Of a DNA stretch of 64,000 bases, positions 49,101 through 60,838 are shown in pieces; the stretch's first letter is position 1; the number at the start of each line of letters is the position of its first letter. Origin of the DNA: Anaeramoeba flamelloides (taxonomy: Eukaryota; Metamonada; Anaeramoebidae). The notes under the pieces are model-generated. The model made no database searches. It saw nothing but the letters and a program-made list of their open reading frames with translations, and was not told where the DNA came from. The DNA is taken from assembly GCA_027625915.1 (NCBI GenBank), contig JANTQA010000026.1:5580001-5644000 (forward strand), given 5' to 3'. The translations under genes and the position numbers were made by a program.

Positions 49101-51477
49101 TTATTTTTTATTTTAACAATTAAAAAACATCTTTATCTTTTCCAGAATTTAAAATAATTCAGTAAAATTAATGATTTTTTTCTTTTCTTTTATGTTCTGG
49201 AAAAGTGCCATTAGCTTTTCTGGGGTTTTCTGTTTATTTCGAAAATCAATAGATTTAACAAATAAAACAGAAAACTTCAAGAAAAAATTGCCACTTGACA
49301 ACACTTCCCGACTTCCTAAATTTTTATAAATTTATTATTTTTAAAAAACAAAACACAAAATTGTTTCCTTCTTTTACCCAATTCTCAAAAAAAGCTAGTG
49401 TTGCACATCTTTTTTTTTTGGTTAGTTTTTTTAATTCATACATATGTTTAGACTAAAAAATAATAAAAGGTTAAAAATATTTTTATTTGTTTCATTTTCT
49501 AGATCAAGATTCTGGGGGTTTTTTGAACTCAAATAGTGAATTAAATTTTGATTTTCAACTGTATTTTAATCGGATTTAGATGTGTGTATTCATTAAAACA
49601 ATTATTTTTGAAAAAGGAAATTATCCTCTTAAGGTTTGAAGTTCCAACCTCTTAATATAATTCTAGAAACAATAACTTAAACTATTCTGTTTTATTGTAT
49701 TTATTTTAGTCCCAAAGAGTGTGTGATAACAACTTTCTATTTATTTATCACCATTTTTTCTGACATTTTTTTTTTTAGTGAAAAAAATATTACTTTTAAT
49801 ATTTGATAAATTGATTGATTTTTGATATATTCATGAAAGAAATATAAGTTTAAATTCGTTTATCACACTAGGGAAAAATTATTTTTGTAGATCGGATTGT
49901 TATAAATTTTGTTTTTTTGTTTTTAAATTTTCAGTTACCATTGAAACTTCATCTTTTTAATACCAAGTTGTCTAATTTTAATTCCGATTTGAGTAACTAT
50001 ACAAATAATTCTCAACCAATTGAAAGATTAATTATTAATTTTTTGAATAATCATTTCTAAAATCTAGAAATTCATTTTGGTAAATTGTGTGAAAACGGTA
50101 ATTGAAAAATAAGTATAACTAAATTTTCATCTGATTTTTTAGTAAAAAAAACAAAAAGAAGAATTGGGTTAACCATTAAAGTTTTGCCTTTTCCAGAGAA
50201 ATTCAAAATTTTAAACATTTTTCAAAGTATGCAGGCCCAAAAATAGCACAAAAATTATGGTCACTTTTTTTCCGTGAAAACACTTTTTGTTTTTTTGAAA
50301 TTATTTCAAATTTTGAAAGGAATTAGAAGATCACAATGCAAAAACTTTCAATTTTAAAAAGTTGTACAATTCAAACTTTTTTAAAATCTTGCAATTTGTA
50401 CAACTTTTGAGCTTTTTGGTTTTCTAAATTGGAGTTTCAGGTTATTGAAAGTTCACAAATATTCTTTTTTTAGATAACTTTTTAAAAATTTCAAATAAAT
50501 TTCAAATGGTTATTTTTTTGAATGTTAATTTTTTGTTTTTTTCTGTCTAAAAAAGTTTATGAGGGTAGTTGAAATTTGAAAAAAAATGACGAAAGAATAT
50601 CAGAACTGAAATCTTGTCAACTGTCATGCTGAAAGTCTCAAAAAGGTCTTTAAAGTATTTTTTATGGATTGTGCCATTCTTGTCGTGTGAAAAAGAGTTT
50701 TAATTTTGCTTCGATTTAGTAAACCTTTTTTTGAAAGCTGAATTCAAATTGTGTTCAGTTTAGTTTTCAATAAAGGCTATAGCTGAATTAGTTTTTTAAG
50801 GAATTGATTCAAAATAATAACCACTGAAGGAAATTTTGCAAAAACCAAAAAATTGGTTTTCGAAATTTTTTTTTTTTTTGTTTTTTTGTTTTTTTTTGTG
50901 AGAACCCTCAATAAAATATAAAAAAATTACGATCTTTCAGAATTTTGAGCAGCTGTAGCCCAAGGTAGCCAATTGTTTTTGCAGCTTTAGTGCCTTCGTG
51001 TTCGCTTTTTGTGGGTCCTTTTGAAGTCTTTTTAAGAACTCGTGGCCGGAGTCTTCTTCTCATCCCAGCCCTATTCCTTACGTGTGGTTCCTTGGCATCG
51101 TTTTGTGAGTAATTGTTGGAATATGAATTTTTCAGGATTTGGTTTGCTAATTTGCTTGTCTGTTGGGCGTCCGTAAAATTGGAGAGAAAAACCTTTGACC
51201 AAACAATACTAAGCTCAAATTCTTGGGTTTGGTAGCTTGACTCACATGGCAACATAACCGCGTTTTGAATCAACAAGCATTTTGTGAGATACAAATAATG
51301 CTTTAAAACTGTTTGGTTGTGATGGTCTTGTGAATCAAAGAAAGTAAGTGTAAATTCGTTAGTCACTTTGTCAAAGTTGACCCACGAGCCTGCTGCGCAA
51401 TTTGTATATAAATATTTGCCAAAATCCCAAAAAATTGATGAAAAATAGATGTTGTTTGTTTCACTCATTTTAAACAA
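44034..51477 (-). CDS. Asn-rich putative winged-helix protein, two exons
   Basis: Exons 51477-50931 and 46066-44034 (minus strand) join in phase 1 to give 859 residues. Residues 1-120 are a folded-looking segment with no family I know (FWDFGKYLYTN, LTKCLLIQNAV). Residues 134-152 are strongly basic (RRRLRPRVLKK). Residues 168-216 read GYLGLQLLKIL, then the joint KD-Q-ILTREQ, then LVLLTGFSKQRVCNVLSIYQ and GLSIIKED. This resembles the E2F/DP winged helix, where the recognition helix has RRIYDxxNVLE followed by GLI. A coiled segment follows, then poly-Lys, poly-Asn (~490-500) and a Pro/Ser/Asn-rich tail. The match is short and lacks the exact RRxYD, so 'E2F-like' is tentative. The start could also be Met4. 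Confidence 0.6.
46085..46120 (-). repeat. 36-nt poly(A) tract (coding strand)
   Basis: 36 consecutive T on the + strand, ending 18 bases from the proposed splice acceptor at 46067. It takes the place where a pyrimidine tract would be expected. Confidence 0.9.
48291..48827 (-). mobile_element. 540-bp TIR repeat family, young copy 2 (intronic)
   Basis: Inverse of 42480-43019 with few differences by eye. Ends TAAACTAAAATTCAAAATTT and the inverse of the TAAACCCCAATTC end are both intact. Flanking 'agtt' occurs on both sides and may be a target duplication, but the other copy does not confirm it. Confidence 0.8.
49068..49270. repeat. 'GTTAGGTTTTCCAG' repeat group, copy 4
   Basis: Starts 'gctgttaggttttttt', contains 'tcttttccagaatttaaa' and 'atgttctggaaaag', and ends with an inverted pair 'gttttctgtttatttcgaaa' / 'aacaaataaaacagaaaac'. 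Confidence 0.5.
50356..50408. repeat. Small hairpin
   Basis: 'aaaagttgtacaa' at 50357-50369 is complementary to 'ttgtacaactttt' at 50396-50408. Confidence 0.7.
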
Positions 51478-53281
51478 GATCTGGTTTTGTTGTTGATCGT
51501 GTTTGTTGGTTGATTAAGAATTAAGAATGGCAAGATTGTTAAATAAAAAGAAATTTGAAAAAAAAAAATGAATCCACTGAAATAGTTCTCTCAAGAACAG
51601 TTTGGGAAATAGTTATGTTTTTGTATCGGTGTCGTTGTGTGAGAAACTGACAAGTTAATTTGTGATCAATCAGATAAATATTTTTCAGAATTTTTTTTTT
51701 TTTTTTTTTTTAAAATCAACATTTTACATCAACTGAAATACTTTTCTTGGGTTAAGCAACTTATTTTTAAATATTTGATTTCAATTTCGTGATATATATT
51801 TTTTACTTAATTTTCTTTTGATAGATCACCTTTTGAATAAATCAATTTTAAAAAAAAAAATTTTTTTGTTTGAAAATTTTAATATTTGTGAAGGAAACAA
51901 GTTTTCTGAATTAAAAGAAAAAAAAGGAGTACAGTGGAATTCAGCAGAATGACTTGTGTTTGAAGTGAAAGGTGAATTCAAATCTTATTCTTTCAAAAAA
52001 ACTTGTCTTTCTTTAAAGTTTTTTCAAAACTTATTTTTAATGAAAGGTACTTTCTCTCTTATAAAACCCTGAAAAAATTGTTTTCTTTTTTTTCAATCAG
52101 AAATTTTCAAGTTTTCCTAAGGGATAATTAACCCTTATTTAATTTTTTTTTTTTTCAAGGCGATAGATTACTGAATTTCACAACGGTTGGATTAAACTTG
52201 GTACCGAAACCCTTTGACAACCTTTGGGGCAATGTATTATTATTTTTAGTAGGATTCTTTTTGGAATATCTTCTCTTTTCCTTTTTGTGTTTACCTTTAT
52301 TTTCTTTCAAAAAGAATTTTTTAATTTAATTTTTTTTTTGTTTCAAAAATTCAAATGAAGAAAAATAATTTATAGTGAGGTATTAATTCGATGACAACTT
52401 TTGAAAAAGAGAAAATGTTGTTACAATTAAACTTTTTTTTATGTGTTTTGTCTTGTACTTGGGCTCAATTAATACAAACGAGGCATTAAGAACAGTGGTG
52501 TAATTAACTCATGTTTTTTACTATAACACATTAGGAAATTTTTAACTCATATAAAAAATATTGGGCAACTGTAGAAATAAAAGACACAAATAAATAGGAG
52601 GATAACATATATAAACATGAAACGGGGTTCTTTAACCAAATTTTATAAAAGAATTATGAAGATACTGATAGATTAAAATGCTAATTTTTTGTCAAAAAAA
52701 TGAGAATAATTTCATTTTTTGAATTTTTATAAAATAATCATTTAATCTCCCAAATTTTGTAAATTATTCTGAAATTCTTGAAACAAGTGCATTTTATTAA
52801 CTTGGAACATTGTCATTAATCAAAGATCTAACCTCAAAAGCCAATTTAAATCTGAACAAAATCTGTATATATATTACATTCCAAACATCAATACCCAAGC
52901 CTGAGAAAAACAACATTCAAATTGTTGTAATGAGTCAAGGGTGTCAGAATCTATTATTTACAAGATGTTAAATCAGGTGACGTTTTTGTGGACAGTTTTA
53001 ATTTTTCATCTCTGCCTAAAAGGAACGAAAAAACAACCCACTCAACATTTGGGGGAGCAAAATAACTTTTTATTGTAAATTCCGTTATTGTTATTTTTAA
53101 TTTTTTAATCTTTTCTTTCTGACTTTTCAATCACTTTTTCTTATCTTTTGTTCAAAATAAAAATTTTTCTTCTGATTTTTTAAATAATAGTTATTCAATT
53201 GTGTTATAATCTTATAGACATTATATAGTGAGAATAAAAAAATCTTAATATATTTAGTGTTTCAGGTTGTCCTGTAGAACG

Positions 53282-53495
53282 TTGTGAAGTGCCTAGGTTT
53301 TCTTGAGGTTTTCTATTTTATTTGTGAACTGTTTTGGTTTTTTTGGGGTTTTCTATTTTATTTGTGAATTTTTCTTGGTTATTTTTTTTTGAGGTTTTCT
53401 ATTCTATTTGAAAAAACAATAGATTTTCCAAATAAATAAAAAACATAAAAAAACCTAACGACAATCTATTGATTTCCCTAATAAACCGAAAACTC
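53282..53495. repeat. 'GTTAGGTTTTCCAG' repeat group, copy 5, with tandem units
   Basis: Three near-identical units 'ggttttctattttatttgtgaa' lie in a row (53307-53420). They are followed by an inverted half ending 'aaaaaacctaacgac' and 'aaaccgaaaactcaagag'. It looks like a fold-back element with an expanded left arm. Confidence 0.6.
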
Positions 53496-53589
53496 AAGAG
53501 AATTTAACTACTGTTTTTTTTTAGGAAATCAAAAGTAAATTAAATAAATTTTGCCTTTCGAGCTCAAATTAAAAAAAAACGAACAACAA

Positions 53590-56500
53590 ATAAGAGACAA
53601 TTTTGTTGGCCATCTCTCCGAATAAATTATTACAAAAAAAAAAAGTATACTTTTTTGACAACAAATTGTTCAAAAAAACATCTTATTCTCTTTTGAAAAA
53701 TGTGTTCATATTTTGAAAAGAATTCCATTTTTCCCAATTAATTTTCAGTAAAAAGCTCTCGTCCACTTTAGTTAGGAATTTTTGAATACTCAACAGAAAA
53801 AGTTTAATTTGTACAACATTTTTATTTCTATGAAATATCAATTTTCGTGTATTTTGATAGTTTTTACAAACGAATAACAATTAAAACACATTTTTTTATT
53901 TAAAAAATACAGGAAAAATACACCAAATATTTGATGAATAAAATTAAAAAATTTATTTTTAATTATATTCGCTTATTTTATTTAATTTCTTGCAATCTAA
54001 AAGATTAGGTAATATTTTTTTTTTCAATTATTTCGAGTATAAACAAGGAACTGTTATTATTAAAATATCAGTTATTTGAGAATATTTATTCATTTTTTTA
54101 TTGATTTCGATTGTTTCTCAAAAAATTTTTAGTTAATAACCCATTTTTAGATTTCTTGATAACTCAACTTTGAAAAGTAGTTCTTGACAAAGAATATTTG
54201 GATGATCAACTAATTTTAGAAAAGTTCTTTTCCAAAAAACTGATAAAAAAGTTTCTTCAAAGCTTATGTAAAAAAATTCTAAAATGGTAAGATTCAAAAA
54301 TTTTTTAAACATTTGTTGTGTTTTAGGAATGACAATCTAGAACCATAAAATCTACTTTTAGTAAGATTCCGACAATTAAATACTTAATATTGGTAAAATG
54401 TCACTACTGCCTTCAATTAATTGTTTTGTTACTTGTTTTTGGATCCAAAATAATCATTTGAGAGTGAAGGCAAAAAAATTTGCAATAGGAATAAAAATAC
54501 AAAAATTTTCTTTTAATTATCATTTTGGAGTTTTTTTAATTTGAATTAGTTTGATTTATTTGCAAAGATGTAAAAAATTGAAAAATAATCATAAAACCTA
54601 ATGCTAAATTTGATCTTTAGGCTGTTACGATCTCACTGAAACTTTTAAGTTTCTGATATTAATTCTTGATTAAAAATAAAAAATAATAAAAAATTTTTCT
54701 TAATGTTCAAAGTTGAATTTCTCAGGTTTTTAAAAAAATATTTTGTGAGAATTTTTAATGTGGTGGTTTGGTTTTTTATCTCGTTTTTTTTTTTTCAACA
54801 AAAAAAAAAATTGATTTGAAACTGATCTTTAAATCAAAAATTATACTTTTCGCAGTTTAAAAGAATTATCTGTAATTTTTTTGAAATTGAAAAGAGTTTA
54901 GAGACAACAAGTGATTTGAAAACGAAGCTGTTTTGTTTTGAGGAATAGATTATTTTTAAAATCTTTTCTATGTAATCAATATGATATCTTTCGATTGAAA
55001 AATATTTTTTTCTATAGAATTTGAAATATGTTCAATTTTTTGCTTTACAAAATATGGTAAAAATGGATCCAAACTTTACCAAAAACAATAATTAGATTCT
55101 AAAAGAGCATTAGAAGAAACTTTGTTTATGAAATAATGAGCTTTTTAATTTTTTCTACAAATTTCAAGATTTTGTAAATTTTATGGAATTTATTATTCAA
55201 TTTACTAGAAAATTTTTATTGAGTGGTTAAAGCTCCACGTTTAAAACTTTAACGTTTTACTGAAAACAAATCAGATCAAATTTATTATTTTGTTTGGAAA
55301 ACGAAAAACAAATTAAGATCATAAAATTCTGTGAAAAGATCTTAAATTGGAATTAAATGTCTAATAATTGAACAGAATTTATTCAAGATTTTCAACATAT
55401 GATCACCAATCCTCTTTTTTAATTATTTGAGAGAGTAAAAAGACCTTTTCATGTCAAAAGGGTTAATTTAAAAGAAAAATTTTTTTGCAGCTTTTGGGAA
55501 ATAATTTTTTGTAGAGAAAAAGATTTAAGAAAAAAGATTGTGAAAATGAGTAATTTTGAAAGAACCAAAGGTATGTATTGTATTTTAAAGATTAAAATTT
55601 CAATTAAATTAAGAGATCAGAATTTCTTGGAGTAAGAGTAATAAATTTAACTGCAGGTACAAGAATTTTGAGTACAATTGCAATTGTCTTTTCCTAATAT
55701 GAGATCGAACTCCAAAATATTTCATTTCCAAGAGTATACTGATGTTCTCGTTTTTACAATCTTAGTATGATGCGAATTTTATGTACTGGTAAACTGAAAT
55801 CCAATTCGATTCACCTAAGTAAATGTCTAAATCAGAACGACCAATTAGAGTGTTACCAAATATGACAAATTTTCCGTTTTTTGTTCTTTTAATTTATTAG
55901 TAACTCTTATTAATTTTTTCCCCAAATGTAATAGTGTAATTAATTAATATAAACAAACAAATAAACCCGACACACAATTTCATTTATCAACTTTAGCAAG
56001 AAGGTCGGCCATTATAAAAAGAGTTCTTTTTTCACATTAAAATTTTAAGTAAAAAGATCCAATCCATTTTAGTTGGGAATTTTGCGATCAAAAAGAAAAA
56101 ATTTGCAAAACATTTTAATTTTGAAGAAATCTCACTTTAAATAACCCCTGAGAAACTAAATGAACAAATAACCTTGAAATTTTAATCTTATTTTAAAAAT
56201 ACAATAAAAATAAATAAAATATTGAATACTTGGAGATCTGGGAAAAATTGTTCATATATTTTATTCACAAACATTTATTTATTTCTTGAAATTTAAAAGA
56301 TTAGGCAATATTTTTTTTTCAAATGTTAAGAAAATGAATCAGGAACTATTATTATTATAACCATCTAGTTATATTGAAATAAGTTATTGGGTGAATCTAT
56401 TTTTATTTTTATTTTATTTGGATATATTTTATTTGTTTTGGAAATCTTTTAAAAATGAGTAATAATTGTAAAGCATATAGACAATTTTATTCTTTAGTCC

Positions 56501-56790
56501 ATTAATAAACTACTGAAAGAATTAAGATTGGGTTTTTGATTATTAATTAAAAATAATCAAAATAAAAAGTATTTCTTGTTGTTATATGTTGAATTTTATA
56601 AGTTTTTAAAAAAGTAGTTGGAAAATTTTTAATTAGATTTTTTAGTTTTTTTTCTTAGATTTTTTTATATAATAAAAAGAAAGAATTGATTTAGAACTGT
56701 TCTCTGAATAAAAAAATTATATTTTTTTTATTCGAACATATTTATTGTAATTTTTTTTGAAATTAACTCACTTTTTTATGCTAATCCATA
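53590..56790 (+). repeat. Degenerate direct duplication
   Basis: 53680-54090 and 54600-54890 match 56020-56380 and 56440-56780 in the same order. Landmarks: 'aaaagattaggtaatattttttttt' against 'aaaagattaggcaatattttttttt', 'ggaactgttattatta' against 'ggaactattattatta', 'cactttagttaggaattttt' against 'cattttagttgggaatttt'. An old duplication or two old repeat copies; the period is about 2.3 kb. Confidence 0.6.
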
Positions 56791-58995
56791 TAAAAAGTTC
56801 GTTGTTTTCTTTTGAAAATTCATTTGCGAGTATTTCCCCCATTTGGAATAATTGTTCTTTCTTATTTAAAGGAGAAAATTTTTTTTTTTTTGAAAGGATT
56901 ACAAAAACTAGTTAAATATAGAAATTTTTCAAAAAAATGAAAAAAATAAAAAAATTTTAAAAACATGAATTTATTTAAAAAATTAGCCTTAAAAATTTGT
57001 TTGGTATTTTATGACCTTCAGTTATTGGATGGATTTTTCAATTTACTTTGAAGGGTTAATTAACAGTATATATATATATATATTATTAAATCGAATAGCA
57101 AATTCGAAAAAAAAATAAATTTAAAGCTTGTTTTTATTTTATTTTTTTTTTCGATTGTTGTTAAATGAAAAATACAATTTAGTATTCAATAATATATATA
57201 AAACAAATCATATTTTGAAGGTAGATTCCTGTAATTTTATTGAATACTGCTATTTTGCAATTAATAAAAGAAAATTTTTACTTCAGTTCCCAATATTTTG
57301 CGAATTATGTATGAAAAAAAAACAAAGGTCTTAACGAAATCTGTTAGAAATGATATTTTGAGACATTATATTAAAAATTTTTGTTCACTTTCCAAAATAT
57401 TTTTCTAGTTTAGCAAAAAAAAAACCAAATCTCTTTAGAAAATCAATTAGAAATGATATTTTTAGACATTTAATTAATCTTTATTATGTGAGTTTTAGAT
57501 AAATTTTTCATTGTGAGAATTGTATCTTTACAGTATTTTAATTTATTAACTTGAATTTGTTCAAAATTTTTTACAATTTTTCTTTTTTTTTTGAAATTTT
57601 TTTTTTGTATTTTGTCTTCTTTGTTTTTAGAAAAATTTAATATTTGATACTTCATTTGAAGAATTTGTTTTTAATAACAGAACTTTAAGAAACCAATTTG
57701 ATGTTCAATTATTGTTTATTGTTGGTTTAGATAATCATTTAAAAAAAAGGCTTTCAATAATTTAAAAAAAAACACGGTTTTTTATTTTGATTTTTGGGTT
57801 TTAAAAAGTTTGTTTGGGTTATTTAAACAAAAATTTCACCTTAGAAATTTTACTTTGATTTTTGAACTTCAAAAAATGAGTTTACTATTCGTCATTGTAT
57901 CTGGTAATGATACATTAAGTGGAATATGTTACAATTTGTAAAATAACCCAGGTTCGCTTTTTTTTTTTGTGTTTTTGAAAATTTTATACTATTGTTTTTG
58001 TTAATAACTGTTTTTTTTTTTTTAAAAAAAATAAAGGTTTATCTTTTGCTGTGTTTTTATGGTGTTTATTTTGTGTTTTACGAAAAATACAGTCCAGTTT
58101 AACTATACTTTCAAATCAAACAAAATGTGTAAAAGATCATATTATCGAAGTGTTTTTATATACTTCAAGTTCAATCTCCTGATAAAAGAGATCTTATTGA
58201 ATCAAATTTAAACAAAATAACACCCAAACCCACAACAAAAAAACCTTTCAATTTGAATAAATACAAAAAAAAAAAAAAAATAAAAAGGATAAAATGAGTT
58301 TCTAAAAAACTTTTTTACTGGTATCTCGACAAGTTGACAAAATAATGATATCAATTTTTCAAAGTTTTTTTGAAATTCAAATGAAAAGACAAAAATTTCA
58401 TTTCATTTTCCTTTTTTCCTTAAACCTATTGTCTTAAAATCATATCTTGTAATTCGTTTCCTTTCTTTATTTGTTTTAGGTTCTTTTTTTTTCCCTCTTT
58501 TAGATGAGATATGAATACCCAATGAAATAAAATTTCATATTGAATCAAAAGTTAATTAGCTTATATTTTATTCGATTAAAATTTTACAAGAACATGTCCA
58601 ATGACCAAATTATTTAAAAATCAATTCATTTTCTATAAGTAAAATAATGAGAGGAAATTAAATCTCTTAAAAGATCAATTTTCATTGATTATAATAAGAT
58701 CTTTCAATTTTTCAATCAAAATAGAAGAAACTATATTTTTGAAAACTTTGAAAAAAAAAATTTCTTTTATGAATTAGAGAATGATAATAATATTCTCAAG
58801 AAATACTTAGTTTTGAAAATAAAGACACTCTTATAAACATTTTATTTCAAAATATATAAAAAAAGAAAACAATATCAAAACAGTTGGAAAACAACACTTA
58901 AAAACACTTTTTTGAAAAACAACTAAAAAAGTTTGCAAAAAAATATTTATTTTAGTCAACACGGGCTATTTAAGGTTTACAATCCCTTAAATTAG

Positions 58996-59506
58996 AAAAG
59001 AGATTATCTTGTGTTGTTTGTTATAACTTGTTAATTTGGTTCTTAGCTGATTGATCAGGTTCTTGGTATGAGTTTTAAGAGTTGTTCAAAATATCAATTT
59101 TTGACAATTTATTTTGTTTTTTTTACAAAATTCGAATTGAAGAGTGTTATATTAATAAATTGGTAGGTGTTTAAAAATAAATTTTGATTTGTGTGTTGTT
59201 GATTGAAATTTTTAATTATGTTTGGTTTTATTTGGAGCTTTTTAAAAAAAATTTTTTTTCTTTTAGTGAATTGTCAAAAAAGAAAATCAAGATTCTCTTC
59301 TACAACCCAAAATTCAAAATTTATTTTTAAACACCTACCAATTTATTAATATAACACTCTTCAATTCGAATTTTGTAAAAAAAACCAAATAAAATGTCAA
59401 AAATTGCCATTTTGAACAACTCTTAAAACCCATACCAAGGACAAGATCGATCAGCTAATAACCAAATTAACAAGTCACTAAACCCGACACAAGATAATCT
59501 TTTTTC
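58996..59506. repeat. Large fold-back palindrome, 510 bp
   Basis: Arms of about 200 bp: 58996-59200 (from 'aaaagagattatcttgtg' to 'ggtaggtgtttaaaaataaa') and 59297-59506 (inverse, 'tttatttttaaacacctacc' to 'cacaagataatctttttt'). The spacer of about 95 bp is T-rich. The arms differ at scattered sites, so the palindrome is not recent. No coding frame. Confidence 0.87.
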
Positions 59507-59649
59507 AGATTTCAGGGAATGTTAACCTTAACAAACTGTAAAAATTAAACATAAAAAATATATTCTAAATATCAAAATTTAGTATCCATTATCACCAAAA
59601 GATGTTTCATTTCAAAATAAGCAAATATATTCTCATAAAAATTTTAATT

Positions 59650-60838
59650 TTTTACTTGTTCTAGAGATAATTGGTGTTTTTTGAGTATAAAAATCTTGAG
59701 GAAAAAAATCAAAAATAAAATTAGAATTAGAATTTTTAGAAAAATAATGTAATAACTTGATTTTTTTAAGATATTTTAGATTTGGTTCTTTTGTAGATAT
59801 AGAAATTTCAACTTTAAAAGTTTTACCAAATAGAATGAGTTTTGGTTTACGCAATGATAATCATTCAAGTAGAGAAGACTCAATTATAACAATCATTGAA
59901 AAGAATGAACTTTTGTATTATTGTTTTCTTTTTTATAAAGTAAAACCAAGATCATTCTCTAAAAGTAAAGCAAACCTAAACAAGAAGATGATTTTACAAA
60001 AAAATTAATTTTTTTTTTTTTTGTTTTTTTTAGATTTAAATTGGTATTGAAAGGTTCATCATTACAAATTTAAGAACCGTTTGGTACACATATAGTTTGG
60101 TATCAGATGAACTCATAAAAATATTTTCTTTAACGATTATTCAAATTTTGATCCTTAAGGTGGGTTTTGGTTTAGTAATCATTTCATTCATAGAGCAGCC
60201 ATACTCTTTTGAAAATCAAATCGATGTTTTCTTTGATCAGTGTTGATTGTCTTTAATGATTGTAAAGACAATAGTATTGAGTGAAAAGGGAAAAAGTTAT
60301 AAATTTTGTATTTTTTTGTTTTTGTTTTATTTTCACATAAATTAATAATAAAATCCAAAAATATCTCATTCAGGAAATAGAATCATGTAATTTTTCTTAA
60401 AAGTAGATTTAAATGTGATTAATTATCATTAAAAATTGAAATAAAAAATTTATTTTGTTTTTAGATTTTTAGTTTTTTTAATAACTTGTATTTGTTGCAA
60501 TGCTTTTTATGAATTAAAAAAAAGATCATCAAGTTGGAGATTTATTTCTTTAGTTCAATTTCTTAAATCTTTGAACCCGAACCTTCCAACTCTGCAACAA
60601 CACTATTGATTTTTTTTTTGAACTTTTTTTCCAAAAAGCTTTATTTTTTTTTTTTGAAAAAGCAAATTAAAGTGGAAAAAATGGTTTTATTAAGAAATAA
60701 TTTTGTCACTTTTGAACGAAGAAATCTATGTATTACAAAGTGGTTTATTGGTAAAAAATACTTTGGACAATATGTCTGATTTGCAAATAGCCATTTTCCT
60801 TTGAAAATGATCATTTTTTTAACGATTCTTTTTTTGTA
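59650..60838 (+). repeat. 1.2-kb ORF-bearing repeat, copy upstream of the acyltransferase
   Basis: Inverse match to 23480-24720. It keeps the same open blocks: SFVDIEISTLKV and MSFGLRNDNHSSREDS (59757-60008), the membrane-like block ending ENQIDVFFDQC-stop (60047-60257), LITCICCNAFYELKKRSSSW (about 60477-60609), and MVLLRNNFVTFE near 60681. Similarity can be followed to about 60830, a few bases before the ATG of the next gene. The promoter and 5' leader of that gene may therefore derive from this repeat. Confidence 0.7.

Larger units (their letters stand above)
46067..50930 (-). other. 4864-bp intron of the winged-helix gene
   Basis: Donor GATC|GTAATT at 50930, acceptor AATATAG|AA at 46067. 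Contents: a 36-base A run on the coding strand (46085-46120) close to the acceptor, a young 540-bp TIR element (48291-48827), a fold-back group copy (49068-49270) and a small hairpin (50356-50408). The phase match and the continuous helix pattern across the joint support it; transcript data would settle it. Confidence 0.6.
51478..60838. other. Large noncoding region with repeats
   Basis: Over 9 kb without a supportable gene. It contains a fold-back group copy (53282-53495), a degenerate direct duplication (53590-54900 versus 55990-56790), a TA run (about 57067-57081), a large palindrome (58996-59506) and the 1.2-kb ORF-bearing repeat (59650-60838). The open frames at 53683-53880, 57128-57334 and 57470-57655 lie in or beside repeats or homopolymers and show no domain. 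Confidence 0.55.
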
